NCBI GenBank assembly: GCA_003153055.1
Contig: PMBV01000082.1
Coordinates: 1 to 49,941 of the forward strand
Length of the DNA: 49,941 nt
Source of the DNA: Myxococcales bacterium
GTDB lineage: Bacteria > Myxococcota > Myxococcia > Myxococcales > Myxococcaceae
Direction: 5' to 3'
Shown here piece by piece: positions 8,906 to 18,148 of the stretch (within the stretch, counting starts at the first letter, position 1; every line of letters starts with the position of its first letter). The notes under the pieces are model-generated. The model ran no database searches. It was not told the DNA's origin and worked only from the letters and a program-made list of their open reading frames with translations. A program made the translations under genes and the position numbers.

Positions 8906-8929
8906 TGCCCGTGGGGCTTCCACGGGGCA
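8906..8929 (+). other. GC-rich hairpin in the leader of the porin gene
   Basis: CCCGTGG (8908-8914) and CCACGGG (8920-8926) form a 7-bp stem with a 5-nt loop, extendable by TG/CA with one bulged G. It lies about 150 nt after the predicted promoter and 65 nt before the porin ATG. It has no U-tract, so it is more likely a stabilising or regulatory leader structure than a terminator. Role not known. Confidence 0.4.
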
Positions 8930-8993
8930 CCATCACATCACGACCCGGAGGTCCCATGGGCAGAGTGCTCGGCGTCACCGCGAGGAGTTGGAA

Positions 8994-10256
8994 ATGATCA
9001 GCACGAAGCGGCTCAGAGAGACGGCGATGGTCCTGATGGTACCGGTGGCGCTCGCCCTCGTGCCCGGTGCAGCCCGTGCCGACATTCCCATCGAAGCGAA
9101 GGTCTACGGCTTTTTGAACGCCCAGCTCGAGGCCGCCTGGGCCAACGGGGGCGCCACCCCGTACCGCACGACGGGGAGGGTCTCCGACGGCAACTCGCGA
9201 ATCGGCTTCACCGGCTCCATCACGCTGGGCCCCAAGACCAAGGTGCTGTGGCAAATCGAGGCGGGCCTCAACAACTTCGAGCAAGGCGGAGCCAACGACC
9301 TCGGCATTCTCGGCACCATCGTCTTGCGGAACACCTTCCTGGGAGTGGAGGACGAGCGCGCCGGTCGCCTGGTCATCGGCAACAACGAGTCGGCTTACCG
9401 GAGCCTGGTCGGCTCGGCAGGCGAGCTCGGCGGCAACCTCGGCCTGACGGTGCTGGGGCTCGACCTGTGGAACAACACCTCAGCGCAGATGAGCGGCAAC
9501 CCGTGGAGCGTCTTTGGCCGCGGCGAGGCCCGCTACAAGAACTCGGTGCACTACACGTCTCCTGACTGGTGGGGCTTCAAGGTGGCGGGCTCCTACAGCT
9601 TCGACGAGCTGGTGCCGGCGGGCGGGCGGCGCGATCGCTTCGCGCTGGGCCTGGCGTACAGGTTCGGCGAGCTCCGGGTCGGCGCGGGCTTCGACTACCA
9701 ACGGAACACTGGGGTCGACGTGGCCAACATGCAGCTCGGCTTCGGGCTCCACACCTTCGCCGAGAACAACGTGGCGACGTACTTCTACAAGGTCCTCGTG
9801 TCGTACAAGCTGCCGACTCGAACCTTCGTCGGCGTGGGCCTCGAGCGGAGCAACTACGGGTACGCGCAGTTCATCGCCCCCACGACGTCCAACCCATACT
9901 CCTCGCTGGTCACCGGCACGATGAGCCAGTTCAGCTTCATGGCGTCCGCCGCGCAGGAGATTGGCGACCACTTCGTGCTCATGGCGTCCTTCGGGCGGCT
10001 GGGCAACCTCGACGGGTCGATCAACGGCTCGGGGGCCGACTTCGCCGCCTATCAGTTGTCGGTGGGGGCCAAGTACTCATTCAATGACGTCTTCGCTGCG
10101 TATGTCTATTACACGCTCATCAAGAACGGGGCCCAGCAAGACGTCAACTTTGGCCAGTCTCCGGTGTTCACCAACAATGTCGGGACCACGGCGGCCTTCA
10201 TGGCGCCAGGCAACGGGCCCAACGCCCTCGGCCTCGGCGTCATCGCGCGCTTCTAG
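8994..10256 (+). CDS. outer-membrane porin of the pectin regulon
   Basis: 420 residues. A signal peptide (LVPGAARA, cut before DIPIEAKVYG) is followed by a beta-rich chain of alternating aromatic and polar residues, with KVYGFLNAQLEAAW at the start and a C-terminal aromatic residue (VIARF) as needed for BAM insertion. SRIGFTG and RNTFLGVEDERAGRLVIGN are typical of trimeric Gram-negative porins. The ATG at 8994 has GAGGAG upstream. It is first in an operon with GH28 and CE8 pectinases and lies behind the shared operator, so it probably passes oligogalacturonides or galacturonate into the periplasm. That substrate is inferred from context only. Confidence 0.82.
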   Translation: MISTKRLRETAMVLMVPVALALVPGAARADIPIEAKVYGFLNAQLEAAWANGGATPYRTTGRVSDGNSRIGFTGSITLGPKTKVLWQIEAGLNNFEQGGANDLGILGTIVLRNTFLGVEDERAGRLVIGNNESAYRSLVGSAGELGGNLGLTVLGLDLWNNTSAQMSGNPWSVFGRGEARYKNSVHYTSPDWWGFKVAGSYSFDELVPAGGRRDRFALGLAYRFGELRVGAGFDYQRNTGVDVANMQLGFGLHTFAENNVATYFYKVLVSYKLPTRTFVGVGLERSNYGYAQFIAPTTSNPYSSLVTGTMSQFSFMASAAQEIGDHFVLMASFGRLGNLDGSINGSGADFAAYQLSVGAKYSFNDVFAAYVYYTLIKNGAQQDVNFGQSPVFTNNVGTTAAFMAPGNGPNALGLGVIARF

Positions 10257-10300
10257 CCTATGACGTACCTGCGAAAACCACTCCAGAGCGGAGCCAGGCA

Positions 10301-12415
10301 ATGAGAACTCTCGACCCAGCAGCATTCATGGGGTGGCGGCAGGCGCTCGCGTGCGCCGCCGTCTCCCTCTCGCTCATCGGGTGCGACAGCCCGAACCCGT
10401 CGGCCGTCACCTACACCACCGACCAGCCCTTCCAGGTCGGAACCGTGCGCTTCGACCGAGACCTGCCCCCCGAGCCGCGGCTGCCGAGGCCCGACGAGGT
10501 CTGCGCCACGCTCGAGGCGAGCAACCGCTACGTCAAGCGACCCGACGGGGCCCTGCCACCCGAGGCCGATGTCTCTCCTGCCGGTGCGCAAGTGGCGGCG
10601 GATCCAGCGGTGGTCAACCCAGACCAAGCGCGAATCCAAGCGGCGCTCGACGCCTGCGGCGCCTCGGTAGATGCCGAGGTGGGCGCGTTCATCGGGGCGG
10701 TCGACAAGGCCGCCACCGACGCGCAGAAGGCCGAGGCGGTGCCGGGAAAGAACCTCACCGGCGCGACCGGCGAAGAGCTGGCAAAACCGCAGTACCGGGC
10801 TTCGCGGTACGCGGTGCGCCTCGTGGTCAACAGCTCCGGGCCAGGCAACGGGTTCATCAGCGGCCCCATGACACTGCCTTCGGGGGTCACGCTGTGGCTC
10901 GACACGGGTGTCACGCTGTTCGCGACCCGAGATGCCACGGCCTACTCGCCCAAGAAGGCGGGGCCGTATTGCGCCAACACCGCGGTCGGCTCGAACAAGG
11001 CAGGCAGCTCGAGCAACTGCGCGGCGCTCATCAACGGGAAGAACCTGGTGAACTCGGCCATCATGGGTGACGGCAGCATCGACAGCCGGGCCTACGCGGA
11101 AATCGTCTCCACCATCAAGCTCTACCCGCTGATGAAGGTCGACCTGACCTGCTCCAACACCTACGCCGCCTACGCCCAGGACCTCCAGGCCCCCGACGGC
11201 GCCCTGTGCGACAATGGCGGCACCATCGTCAACTCCAAGTCGTCGTCGAGGAACATGACCTGGTGGGACCTCGCCTGGCTGGGCAACATGGTGCAGAACG
11301 GTCGCACCGGCTTCGGCTCGCAGTCGAACTTCCGCATGATGGTGTTCGACTCCGCGAAGAACCTGACACTCTACCGCGTCACGATGAACAACAGCGCCAA
11401 CTTCCACTTCGTGCCGAGCGGCATCGACGGTTTGACGGTGTGGGGCGTGAAGCTGCAGACGCCATCGCTGGCCGCGTATGCCAACCCGGCCGGCAACATG
11501 AACCCGCTGTACACCGGGGCCCTGTTCGACCGCGACAACGTGAAGAACACCGACGCCTTCGACCCGGGGTCAGCCAAGGCCCCAACCTCGGTCAAGCTGG
11601 TCACCGGGAGCGCGACCACCTCGACGGACGCCGTCTCGTTCGATGGCTACCTGAAGAACGTGGTGTTTGCCTTCAACTACATCAGCACCGGTGATGACGA
11701 CATCGTGCTCAAGGGCTCGAACAACCCCAGCCCGGCCGACTCCGGGCTCCCCGGCATCGATGGCGACCGAGGCGCCAGGTCAGACCGGAAGTGGGGCATC
11801 ATGATTGCCCACAACCACATCTACTGGGGCCACGGCATCTCCATCGGCAGTGAGACCAACAGCGGGGTGACCAACGTTCACGTCTACGACAACAGCTTCA
11901 AGGACTCGGAGGAGGCGCTCCGCATCAAGTCCGACTACGCCCGCGGCGGCGAGGTCAGCAACATCTACTATGACCGGCTCTGCGTGCGGAACGCGATGAA
12001 CGCGCTGCTGTTCACGCCGTACTACAGCACCAAGGCGCTCCCGTCGGGGGGTCCGTTGTACCCGAACTTCCACGACATCTTCGTGACCGACCTGCGCATC
12101 GAAGGGCCAAGCGAGGTGAGGCTGCAGGGGTTCATGGAGAACACCGGTGGCTACTCAGTCACCGCCTACCCGCTCGTCATGACACTCAAGAATGTGGTGG
12201 CCGAGTCACCGGGTCTCATCAACGTCGTCTCTTCAGACGCTGACCTCTCGCTCAGTGGAGTCAACTTGCCCATCTTCCCTTCGGACGAATCCCGAGTCGC
12301 GGTGACGGGCGCGCCGACGAGAGCCGTCGATCCGGCGCGAGTGGTCGACTGCACCAACGCCTATGTCGACTTCCCGTCGCTCACCAGCCCGGACGGCAGG
12401 ACCTGGCAACCCTAG
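10301..12415 (+). CDS. GH28 polygalacturonase-family pectinase, lipoprotein
   Basis: 704 residues. The lipobox LIGC at about residue 28 marks a lipoprotein (Asp at +2). The GH28 right-handed beta-helix carries its signatures in order: NTDAFD (Asn416-Asp418), GDDDI (Asp465-467), GHG (His511) and RIK (Arg541-Lys543). These supply the Asp residues for inverting hydrolysis and the carboxylate-binding Arg/Lys of polygalacturonases. Whether it is endo-, exo- or rhamnogalacturonan-specific cannot be decided. It lies 44 bp after the porin and 52 bp before the pectinesterase, so one transcript is likely. Demethylation by the CE8 enzyme would generate its substrate. Confidence 0.92.
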   Translation: MRTLDPAAFMGWRQALACAAVSLSLIGCDSPNPSAVTYTTDQPFQVGTVRFDRDLPPEPRLPRPDEVCATLEASNRYVKRPDGALPPEADVSPAGAQVAADPAVVNPDQARIQAALDACGASVDAEVGAFIGAVDKAATDAQKAEAVPGKNLTGATGEELAKPQYRASRYAVRLVVNSSGPGNGFISGPMTLPSGVTLWLDTGVTLFATRDATAYSPKKAGPYCANTAVGSNKAGSSSNCAALINGKNLVNSAIMGDGSIDSRAYAEIVSTIKLYPLMKVDLTCSNTYAAYAQDLQAPDGALCDNGGTIVNSKSSSRNMTWWDLAWLGNMVQNGRTGFGSQSNFRMMVFDSAKNLTLYRVTMNNSANFHFVPSGIDGLTVWGVKLQTPSLAAYANPAGNMNPLYTGALFDRDNVKNTDAFDPGSAKAPTSVKLVTGSATTSTDAVSFDGYLKNVVFAFNYISTGDDDIVLKGSNNPSPADSGLPGIDGDRGARSDRKWGIMIAHNHIYWGHGISIGSETNSGVTNVHVYDNSFKDSEEALRIKSDYARGGEVSNIYYDRLCVRNAMNALLFTPYYSTKALPSGGPLYPNFHDIFVTDLRIEGPSEVRLQGFMENTGGYSVTAYPLVMTLKNVVAESPGLINVVSSDADLSLSGVNLPIFPSDESRVAVTGAPTRAVDPARVVDCTNAYVDFPSLTSPDGRTWQP

Positions 12416-12467
12416 AGCTGGCTGCGCGCTTGGGTTTGGAACCTTCCTTGAAACGAACGAGGTACCT

Positions 12468-15400
12468 ATGAAGCACAGGGGATGGTCCGTAGTTCTCAGC
12501 GTTGGGCTCCTGGCAGCGATGGGGTGCCCGCAGGCCGAGCCGCCCGTCGCGCTGCACACCGACGGGACCCTGAAGGCGCTCACGGTGCTGGCTGATGGCG
12601 TCGCCGTCACGATGAGCCCGGAGTTCTCGAGCGACGTGCGAGTGTACGCCATCGTCTTGCCGTACCCGACGCAGGCGGTCTCCCTCACGCTGGCGACCTC
12701 GGATGACGTCGCGAAGGACGTGACGGTCAACGACATCGGCGCGACGATGAAGACGACGAGCGGGGTAGCGAGCGACACGAACCTGGCGCTCGGGCTTCCT
12801 CCAGTGGGCGCTCCGAGCACCGTCCGAATCGTCGTCACCGCCCAAGACGGGGCCGTCCGTGGCTACACCGTGCGAATCACCCAGGTCGCGCCTGCCATCA
12901 AGCTCAGCCAGGGGACGACGACCATCGCGGCCGACTCGACGGTGAAGCTCAGCGGCGCCGTCATCGGAGCGCCGGTCGACACGACGTTCACGATTGGTAA
13001 TACCGGCACTGGGGCGCTGGCCGTCACCTCGGTCACCTCGAGCAGCGCCGAATTCGCGGTGAGCGCGCCCTCGGCGAGCACCATCGCCCCGAATGGGTCG
13101 ACCACCTTCAAGGTGACGTTCACCCCGAGCTCCGCGGGCGCCAAGACGGGGACCATCACCATCGCGAACAACGCGAACACGAGCTTCGCCTTCACCGTGT
13201 CGGCCGAGGCTACCTCGGGAGCTGCTCCGAAGCTCGCCGTCAGTCAGGGAACGGCCGCGGTCGCCGCGAGCTCGACCGTGAACGTCGCTGGTGCCGCCGT
13301 CGTGGCGCCAACCGAGACGCCCTTCACCATCGAGAACGCCGGTACCGCCGAGCTGGCGGTCGGCACCATCACCGTCACCGGTGCGGAGTTCTCGGTGAGC
13401 AAGGCTCCGGCGGCCACCGTGCCCGCGGGAGCTACCACGAGCTTCAACCTCAAGTTCGCCCCGACGTCGGCCGGCACCAAGACCGCCCAGGTGAGCATCG
13501 CGAGCAACACCGGCAAGGAGTTCAGCTTCACCGTGAGGGGCGTGGCAATCGACGCGCCCTCCGTCTCCTTCGTCAAGCAGGCGAACGGCACCACGACGGC
13601 GTCCATGACCGGTGGCACCATCAGTGTCAGCAGCGCCTACAGCGCCTCGGGAAACGCCTTCAAATACGTGGCGCCGAACTACTACGGCACGAGCAGCAAC
13701 GGGTTCATTGGGTTCCCCACGGCGATGACCGGAGACTTCAGCATCACCGCCGAGGTGACCATCACCGCGCAGAAGAAGGTCAACAACGCCTGCGGCATCG
13801 GGTTGGGCATCACGACGGGGTTCAACCCGACCGATGTCTATGCATACATCTTGATGCGCAACTCGAGCAACGTGGCCAACGGCTATTACGTGAATGCAGC
13901 CGGCTCGGTCGGCGCTGGCTCTCCCACCGTCCCCTTCACGAATGGAACGCCCTTGCAGCTGAGCTTCAGCCGCACCGGCTCCACCCTGACCTACGGCGCT
14001 GGCCCGGTGGGTGGGGCGCTGACTCTGAACTCCGCGGCGACCAGCTACTTCACCAATGGGACCACGGTCTACGGGGCTGGCCCGGTGTATCCCGCCATCT
14101 CGTTCAACAACGTCGATGCGACCATCACCAAGCTCGTCGTGAAAGACGGGAGCGGCACCACGGTCTACGACTCGGCGACTGGGACCCTGATTCCCTATGT
14201 CCCCGCGTCGCTCACTGCTCCGACGAGATCCGTCGCGATGAACAAGGGGGCCTCGACTTCGGTCACCGTGACGGCGCTGGGCATCGGTGGCGCGACCTCC
14301 CCGGTCACCGCCGTCGCGGCCGACCCGACCATCGTGGGGGTTTCGGTCACCAATGGGGCTACGAATTCGACCATCAACCTCACGGGGCTCAATGGTGGTG
14401 TCACGACGGTGACCGTCACCAACACGGCTGACTCGAACAGTGCGACGAGTACCGTGCCGCTCACCGTCGCCGTCAATGATTACACCACCTCCGACAACTA
14501 CGGCTCGCTCGCTGGCGTGGCGTACCCCGTGCCGGGCTCGACGAGCGCTTCCATCGACGGAGAGCTGGCGCTCACCTTCGATGCCCCGCCCACCCTCAAC
14601 CTGGGAGGGACCATCAAAATCTACTCTGGTGGCACCGAGGTCGACAGCGTCGGCTTCGCCGGCGAGACCCAGACGTTCGGGGCCACGGCGCTCAACGTCG
14701 ACAACCAACTGGTGCGTGTCGCTGGCAATACCGTGTACTTCACGCCGCACCTCGGGAAGCTCGCCTACGGGACTGCGTACTCTGTCGTCATTCCGACGAC
14801 GTCCATCACCGGCACCTTGAAGTCCGTGGCGTTCAACGGGTTGTCCAACCTGAGCACCGTCGCGACCTGGAGCTTCACCACGCGAGCGGCGCCGACCTTG
14901 GATCCCGCCAACCTCACGGTGGACGGGGCGCAGAGTGGCACAGCGAACTTCCGGACCCTGCAAGGCGCGCTCAACGCCGTCGCTTCGGGCTTCGCCTCGA
15001 CCGCGAGCGTGACGATTCACGTCGCCGCTGGGACCTACCGCGAGCTCCTCCGATACGTCGGCCCTGGAGCAGCGCTCACCCAGACCATTCGCATCGTCGG
15101 CCCGGCCGGGAGCTCGAAGGGAGACACCTGCGTCTTCCAGTACATCAACGGCAACACCATGAACGGCACCACGCAGACCCGCGCCAGCTTCTACTTCACC
15201 GGGGCGAACCTCGTTCTCGAGAACGTCACCTTGAAGAACACCGGGCTTCGGTCGGCGGTCGCTCAGGCTGAGACCATCTACTTCGGCAGTGGCACGGGCT
15301 TCACCATGGCGGCGTACAACAGCTCGTTCTACAGCAACCAAGACACCATCCAGACCTCGGGACGCACCTGGTTCTACAAGTGCTTCATCGAGGGCAACGT

Positions 15401-15959
15401 CGACTTCATCTGGGGCACTGCCCAGGCCTCGCTCTTCGAGGACTGCGACCTGCACGTCGTCGGGGAGGGGGCCGCCGCGAGCTACAACATTCTCGTGGCT
15501 CGCACGGGAACCACCATCGCCACGGGCACCAACGGCACCGTCGGGAAGGGCTATGTGCTGTACGGCTCACGCGTCAAGGTCGACGACGGCGTGACCGTCT
15601 TCTACGGGCGCGACGCTGGCACCGGGGCGTTCTACGACCAGGTGGCGCTCGTCAACGTCGCGTTCAGCGGCACCGGGACGATTGGTGCTGGGCTGTGGAC
15701 GGTGACGACGCCTCCTCTGTTCCTCGTCGACCCGAGCTTCATCGGGTGGAAGGCCGCCGGCTGCACCGGTCTCAATCTCCCGCTCACCACCGCGGCGAAC
15801 ACGGCCTCGACCGTCGCCAGCCAATCGACCGAGTACGACACGCGAGACCACATTCTCAACCGGGTGGTCACCGTGACGAACGCGGCGCCGACGGGCTTCG
15901 AAACAGCTCCAGCGGCGTGGGACGTCTCGACCTTGGCGGCGGGGTGGGGCGCGCCGTAG
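12468..15959 (+). CDS. multidomain CE8 pectinesterase, lipoprotein
   Basis: 1163 residues, three to four times the size of a bare pectinesterase. Order seen: lipoprotein signal (AAMGC); a cadherin-like beta-sandwich (about 30-145); two Ig-like choice-of-anchor repeats sharing FTIxNxGT, SVTSSSAEFxV and FxPxSAGxKT patterns (about 150-365); a module of unknown type (about 370-580); Ig/SbsA-like domains (about 590-800); then the CE8 beta-helix. CE8 motifs are AAGTYRE, QAE, QDT (Asp959), GNVDFIWG (Asp979) and LVART (Arg1012). It removes methyl esters from pectin. The long N-terminal stalk probably displays or binds the enzyme to plant wall. Last gene of the porin operon. Confidence 0.9.
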   Translation: MKHRGWSVVLSVGLLAAMGCPQAEPPVALHTDGTLKALTVLADGVAVTMSPEFSSDVRVYAIVLPYPTQAVSLTLATSDDVAKDVTVNDIGATMKTTSGVASDTNLALGLPPVGAPSTVRIVVTAQDGAVRGYTVRITQVAPAIKLSQGTTTIAADSTVKLSGAVIGAPVDTTFTIGNTGTGALAVTSVTSSSAEFAVSAPSASTIAPNGSTTFKVTFTPSSAGAKTGTITIANNANTSFAFTVSAEATSGAAPKLAVSQGTAAVAASSTVNVAGAAVVAPTETPFTIENAGTAELAVGTITVTGAEFSVSKAPAATVPAGATTSFNLKFAPTSAGTKTAQVSIASNTGKEFSFTVRGVAIDAPSVSFVKQANGTTTASMTGGTISVSSAYSASGNAFKYVAPNYYGTSSNGFIGFPTAMTGDFSITAEVTITAQKKVNNACGIGLGITTGFNPTDVYAYILMRNSSNVANGYYVNAAGSVGAGSPTVPFTNGTPLQLSFSRTGSTLTYGAGPVGGALTLNSAATSYFTNGTTVYGAGPVYPAISFNNVDATITKLVVKDGSGTTVYDSATGTLIPYVPASLTAPTRSVAMNKGASTSVTVTALGIGGATSPVTAVAADPTIVGVSVTNGATNSTINLTGLNGGVTTVTVTNTADSNSATSTVPLTVAVNDYTTSDNYGSLAGVAYPVPGSTSASIDGELALTFDAPPTLNLGGTIKIYSGGTEVDSVGFAGETQTFGATALNVDNQLVRVAGNTVYFTPHLGKLAYGTAYSVVIPTTSITGTLKSVAFNGLSNLSTVATWSFTTRAAPTLDPANLTVDGAQSGTANFRTLQGALNAVASGFASTASVTIHVAAGTYRELLRYVGPGAALTQTIRIVGPAGSSKGDTCVFQYINGNTMNGTTQTRASFYFTGANLVLENVTLKNTGLRSAVAQAETIYFGSGTGFTMAAYNSSFYSNQDTIQTSGRTWFYKCFIEGNVDFIWGTAQASLFEDCDLHVVGEGAAASYNILVARTGTTIATGTNGTVGKGYVLYGSRVKVDDGVTVFYGRDAGTGAFYDQVALVNVAFSGTGTIGAGLWTVTTPPLFLVDPSFIGWKAAGCTGLNLPLTTAANTASTVASQSTEYDTRDHILNRVVTVTNAAPTGFETAPAAWDVSTLAAGWGAP

Positions 15960-15978
15960 CCAGCGAATGGCCCGAGCC

Positions 15979-16794
15979 TCACCCTGGATCGAACCGTGGC
16001 AACGCGGTCAACCGCAGCACCTCGGGAATCGACCGCCCCTCGGTAACCAGCTCCATGTGCCCGACCTGCGACCGCAGGTACACCAGTCGTGAGCTCACCC
16101 CGACGCGGCCGCACGTCGGAGGCACCGGCAAGGGCGCCCGCTCCACGTTGCCCCGCCCAGCCACGAAGCGCTCCACCCGGCTCGCCGTGTCTGAACCCAC
16201 CAGGACCAATCGGTGCTGGCCGGCGTCGTCGACCCACGCCCGAAAGTCGTCGTCGTTGCCGTACAGCCCGTCGAGCAGCACCACCGTGTCGAGCAGCCCC
16301 GACTTGAGCCACGGCACCAGGGTGCGGAAGCCACCGCTGTGCGCCATTGCCACCACCGCGCCCTTGGGGAGCTTCACGCCGCTCTCCTGCACCATTTCGA
16401 GCAGCTCCTTGAGGCTGGGCCACTTCACCGGCTCGGTGTACTCGGCCGGCGCCTCCGGGCTGATGAAGAGCGCGTTGACGTTGCTGTTGCCGAACTGAGT
16501 CCCCAGGTGTTGCGTGCGGAACGCCCCGTCGAGGTCCGTGTAGTACCCGTGCACGTACAACAGCGTCCCCGCGGTCGCCGGGTCGTAGCCCCTGGGCTTG
16601 AACACGTGCACCGGGCCGCGATCCGTCATCAGCCGCAGGTGCAGTCCCTCGCTGGGGTCCGCCGGCTCTTCATCATCGACCACCGGCGCGCTCGACAACA
16701 GCCTCGGCGGCGGCTGGAGCAGCGCACACCCTCCCGCGGTCAACCCCACCACCAGCCCCACCACCCCAACTCGCAGCGAACACTCACCGCTCAT
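15979..16794 (-). CDS. alpha/beta-hydrolase-like lipoprotein
   Basis: 271 residues with a lipobox (TAGGC, about residue 23). The fold cues are TLLYVHGYY (oxyanion-hole strand), the nucleophile elbow AMAHSGG (GxSxG variant with Ala first), an acidic VVLLDGLYGNDDDF stretch and a late GHMEL that could supply the histidine. It should be a secreted serine hydrolase or esterase; the substrate is unknown. It is convergent with the pectinesterase gene (19 bp apart) and divergent from the KDG kinase operon, whose promoter lies 65 bp upstream of its start. It may be an accessory esterase of plant-polymer use, but that rests on location only. Confidence 0.75.
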   Translation of the reverse strand: MSGECSLRVGVVGLVVGLTAGGCALLQPPPRLLSSAPVVDDEEPADPSEGLHLRLMTDRGPVHVFKPRGYDPATAGTLLYVHGYYTDLDGAFRTQHLGTQFGNSNVNALFISPEAPAEYTEPVKWPSLKELLEMVQESGVKLPKGAVVAMAHSGGFRTLVPWLKSGLLDTVVLLDGLYGNDDDFRAWVDDAGQHRLVLVGSDTASRVERFVAGRGNVERAPLPVPPTCGRVGVSSRLVYLRSQVGHMELVTEGRSIPEVLRLTALPRFDPG

Positions 16795-16858
16795 GGACTC
16801 CCCAACCCCGGTCGATGGATTCGTCGCACTGCACGTTCACTGGCGAGCCCCTTTGAAT

Positions 16859-16899
16859 TGGCCTTACCACTTGACAGCTAGACCTTATGTATTTAGCAT
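16859..16899 (+). promoter_or_regulatory. operator-promoter copy 2 (kdgK-uxaC operon)
   Basis: The shared 18-mer TGGCCTTACCACTTGACA lies at 16859-16876. TTGACA (16871-16876), a 17-bp spacer and TAGCAT (16894-16899) make the best sigma-70-type promoter of the three copies. The start codon of kdgK is about 134 nt downstream of the -10. The operator-like TGGCCTTACCA directly abuts the -35 box, which fits repression that is lifted by a pectin breakdown product. Confidence 0.75.
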
Positions 16900-17032
16900 G
16901 CTCGAACTTTGAGAAGAAAGAGGTGGGTGATGCCTTTGGAGCCGATGGGCCGGGTGACCCTCCGGGTCGAAGGTGACGTCTCGAGCCGGGCTCGCTGACC
17001 CACCTCGAGCGACACTGACGCGAAAAGGACTC

Positions 17033-18142
17033 ATGAGCGCTCCAGCTGACCTGACCATCAAGCCCAAGGGCTCCTGCCGGTTCGACCTCGTGGCCCTCGG
17101 CGAAATCATGCTCCGGCTCGACCCGGGAGATCTCCGCATCTCGACCACCCGCGCCTTCCGGGCCTGGGAGGGAGGCGGCGAGTACAACGTCGCTCGTGGG
17201 CTCAAGCGCTGCTTCGGGCTCGAGACGGCCGTCGCCACCGCGCTGGTCGACAACCCGGTCGGTCGGCTGCTCCAAGACTGCATCTACCAAGGCGGCGTGG
17301 ATCAGTCGTACATCCGCTGGGTGCCTTCAGACGGCATCGGACGCACCGTGCGCAACGGCCTCAACTTCACCGAGCGGGGCTTCGGCCTTCGTGGGGCGGT
17401 GGGCTGCTCGGATCGCGGCCACTCGGCGGCGAGCCAGGTGAAGCCCGGCGACTTCGACTGGGAGCGGCTGTTCGGCACCGACGGCGTGCGCTGGTTTCAC
17501 ACCGGAGGCATCTTCGCCGCGCTCTCCGAGTCCACCGCGGCGGTGCTCGAGGAGGCCATGCAGGCGGCCAAGCGCCACGGCGTCATCGTCTCGTACGACC
17601 TCAATTACCGCGACTCGCTGTGGAAGGGCATCGGCGGCCAGGCCAAGGCCCGCGAGGTGAACCGGTCGCTCGCCCGTCACGTCGACGTGATGATTGGCAA
17701 CGAAGAAGATTTCACCGCGTCGCTCGGCTTCGAGGTGCACGGGGCCGACGCGGGCTTCTCGAAGCTCGAGGTCTCCTCGTACCAGAGGATGATCGAAACC
17801 GCGGTGAAGGAGTACCCCAACTGGTCCGTGGTCGCGACGACGCTCCGCCGCGCCACCACCGCCAGCCGCAACGACTGGGGGGCGCTGTGCTGGCACCGAG
17901 GCACGCTCCACCAGGCCCCCGAGCGGAAGGACGTGGAGATATTCGATCGCGTCGGGGGAGGCGACTCCTTCGCCTCGGGGCTCATCTACGGTTTCCTCGC
18001 TGGCAAAGGCCCGCAGTGGGCGGTGGAGTGCGGCGCGGCCCACGGGGCCCTGGCGATGACGACCCCCGGCGACGTCACCATGGCGACCTTCCCCGAGGTC
18101 GAGAAGGCCATGAAGGGCCTGGGCACTCGCGTCGAAAGGTAG
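17033..18142 (+). CDS. kdgK: 2-keto-3-deoxygluconate kinase (PfkB family)
   Basis: 369 residues. The PfkB/ribokinase fold is marked by LGEIMLRLDPGD at the N-terminus, the glycine-rich GGGEYNVARGLKR sugar-binding motif and the C-terminal DRVGGGDSFASGL anion-hole motif with catalytic Asp311. It should phosphorylate KDG to KDPG with ATP in the cytosol, the step before the aldolase at 24695. AAGGA precedes the ATG at 17033. The uronate isomerase gene starts 6 bp downstream, and the operon sits behind shared operator copy 2. GGGD in place of the commoner GAGD is found in a known subgroup of KDG kinases, so it is not a defect. Confidence 0.88.
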   Translation: MSAPADLTIKPKGSCRFDLVALGEIMLRLDPGDLRISTTRAFRAWEGGGEYNVARGLKRCFGLETAVATALVDNPVGRLLQDCIYQGGVDQSYIRWVPSDGIGRTVRNGLNFTERGFGLRGAVGCSDRGHSAASQVKPGDFDWERLFGTDGVRWFHTGGIFAALSESTAAVLEEAMQAAKRHGVIVSYDLNYRDSLWKGIGGQAKAREVNRSLARHVDVMIGNEEDFTASLGFEVHGADAGFSKLEVSSYQRMIETAVKEYPNWSVVATTLRRATTASRNDWGALCWHRGTLHQAPERKDVEIFDRVGGGDSFASGLIYGFLAGKGPQWAVECGAAHGALAMTTPGDVTMATFPEVEKAMKGLGTRVER

Positions 18143-18148
18143 GCCTCG

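Larger units (their letters stand above)
8475..8993 (+). other. 519-bp intergenic region upstream of the porin-pectinase operon
   Basis: No reading frame here has convincing codon usage. It holds a 13-bp-arm inverted repeat (8491-8537), the first copy of the pectin-regulon operator/promoter (8740-8780) and a strong GC hairpin (8906-8929) in what would be a leader of about 200 nt before the porin start codon. Confidence 0.6.

Noticed and set aside
12381..15455. 1024-residue open frame on the minus strand opposite the pectinesterase
   Set aside because: It is Arg/Gly/Asp-rich, has no domain and mirrors the GC3 bias of the real gene on the plus strand.
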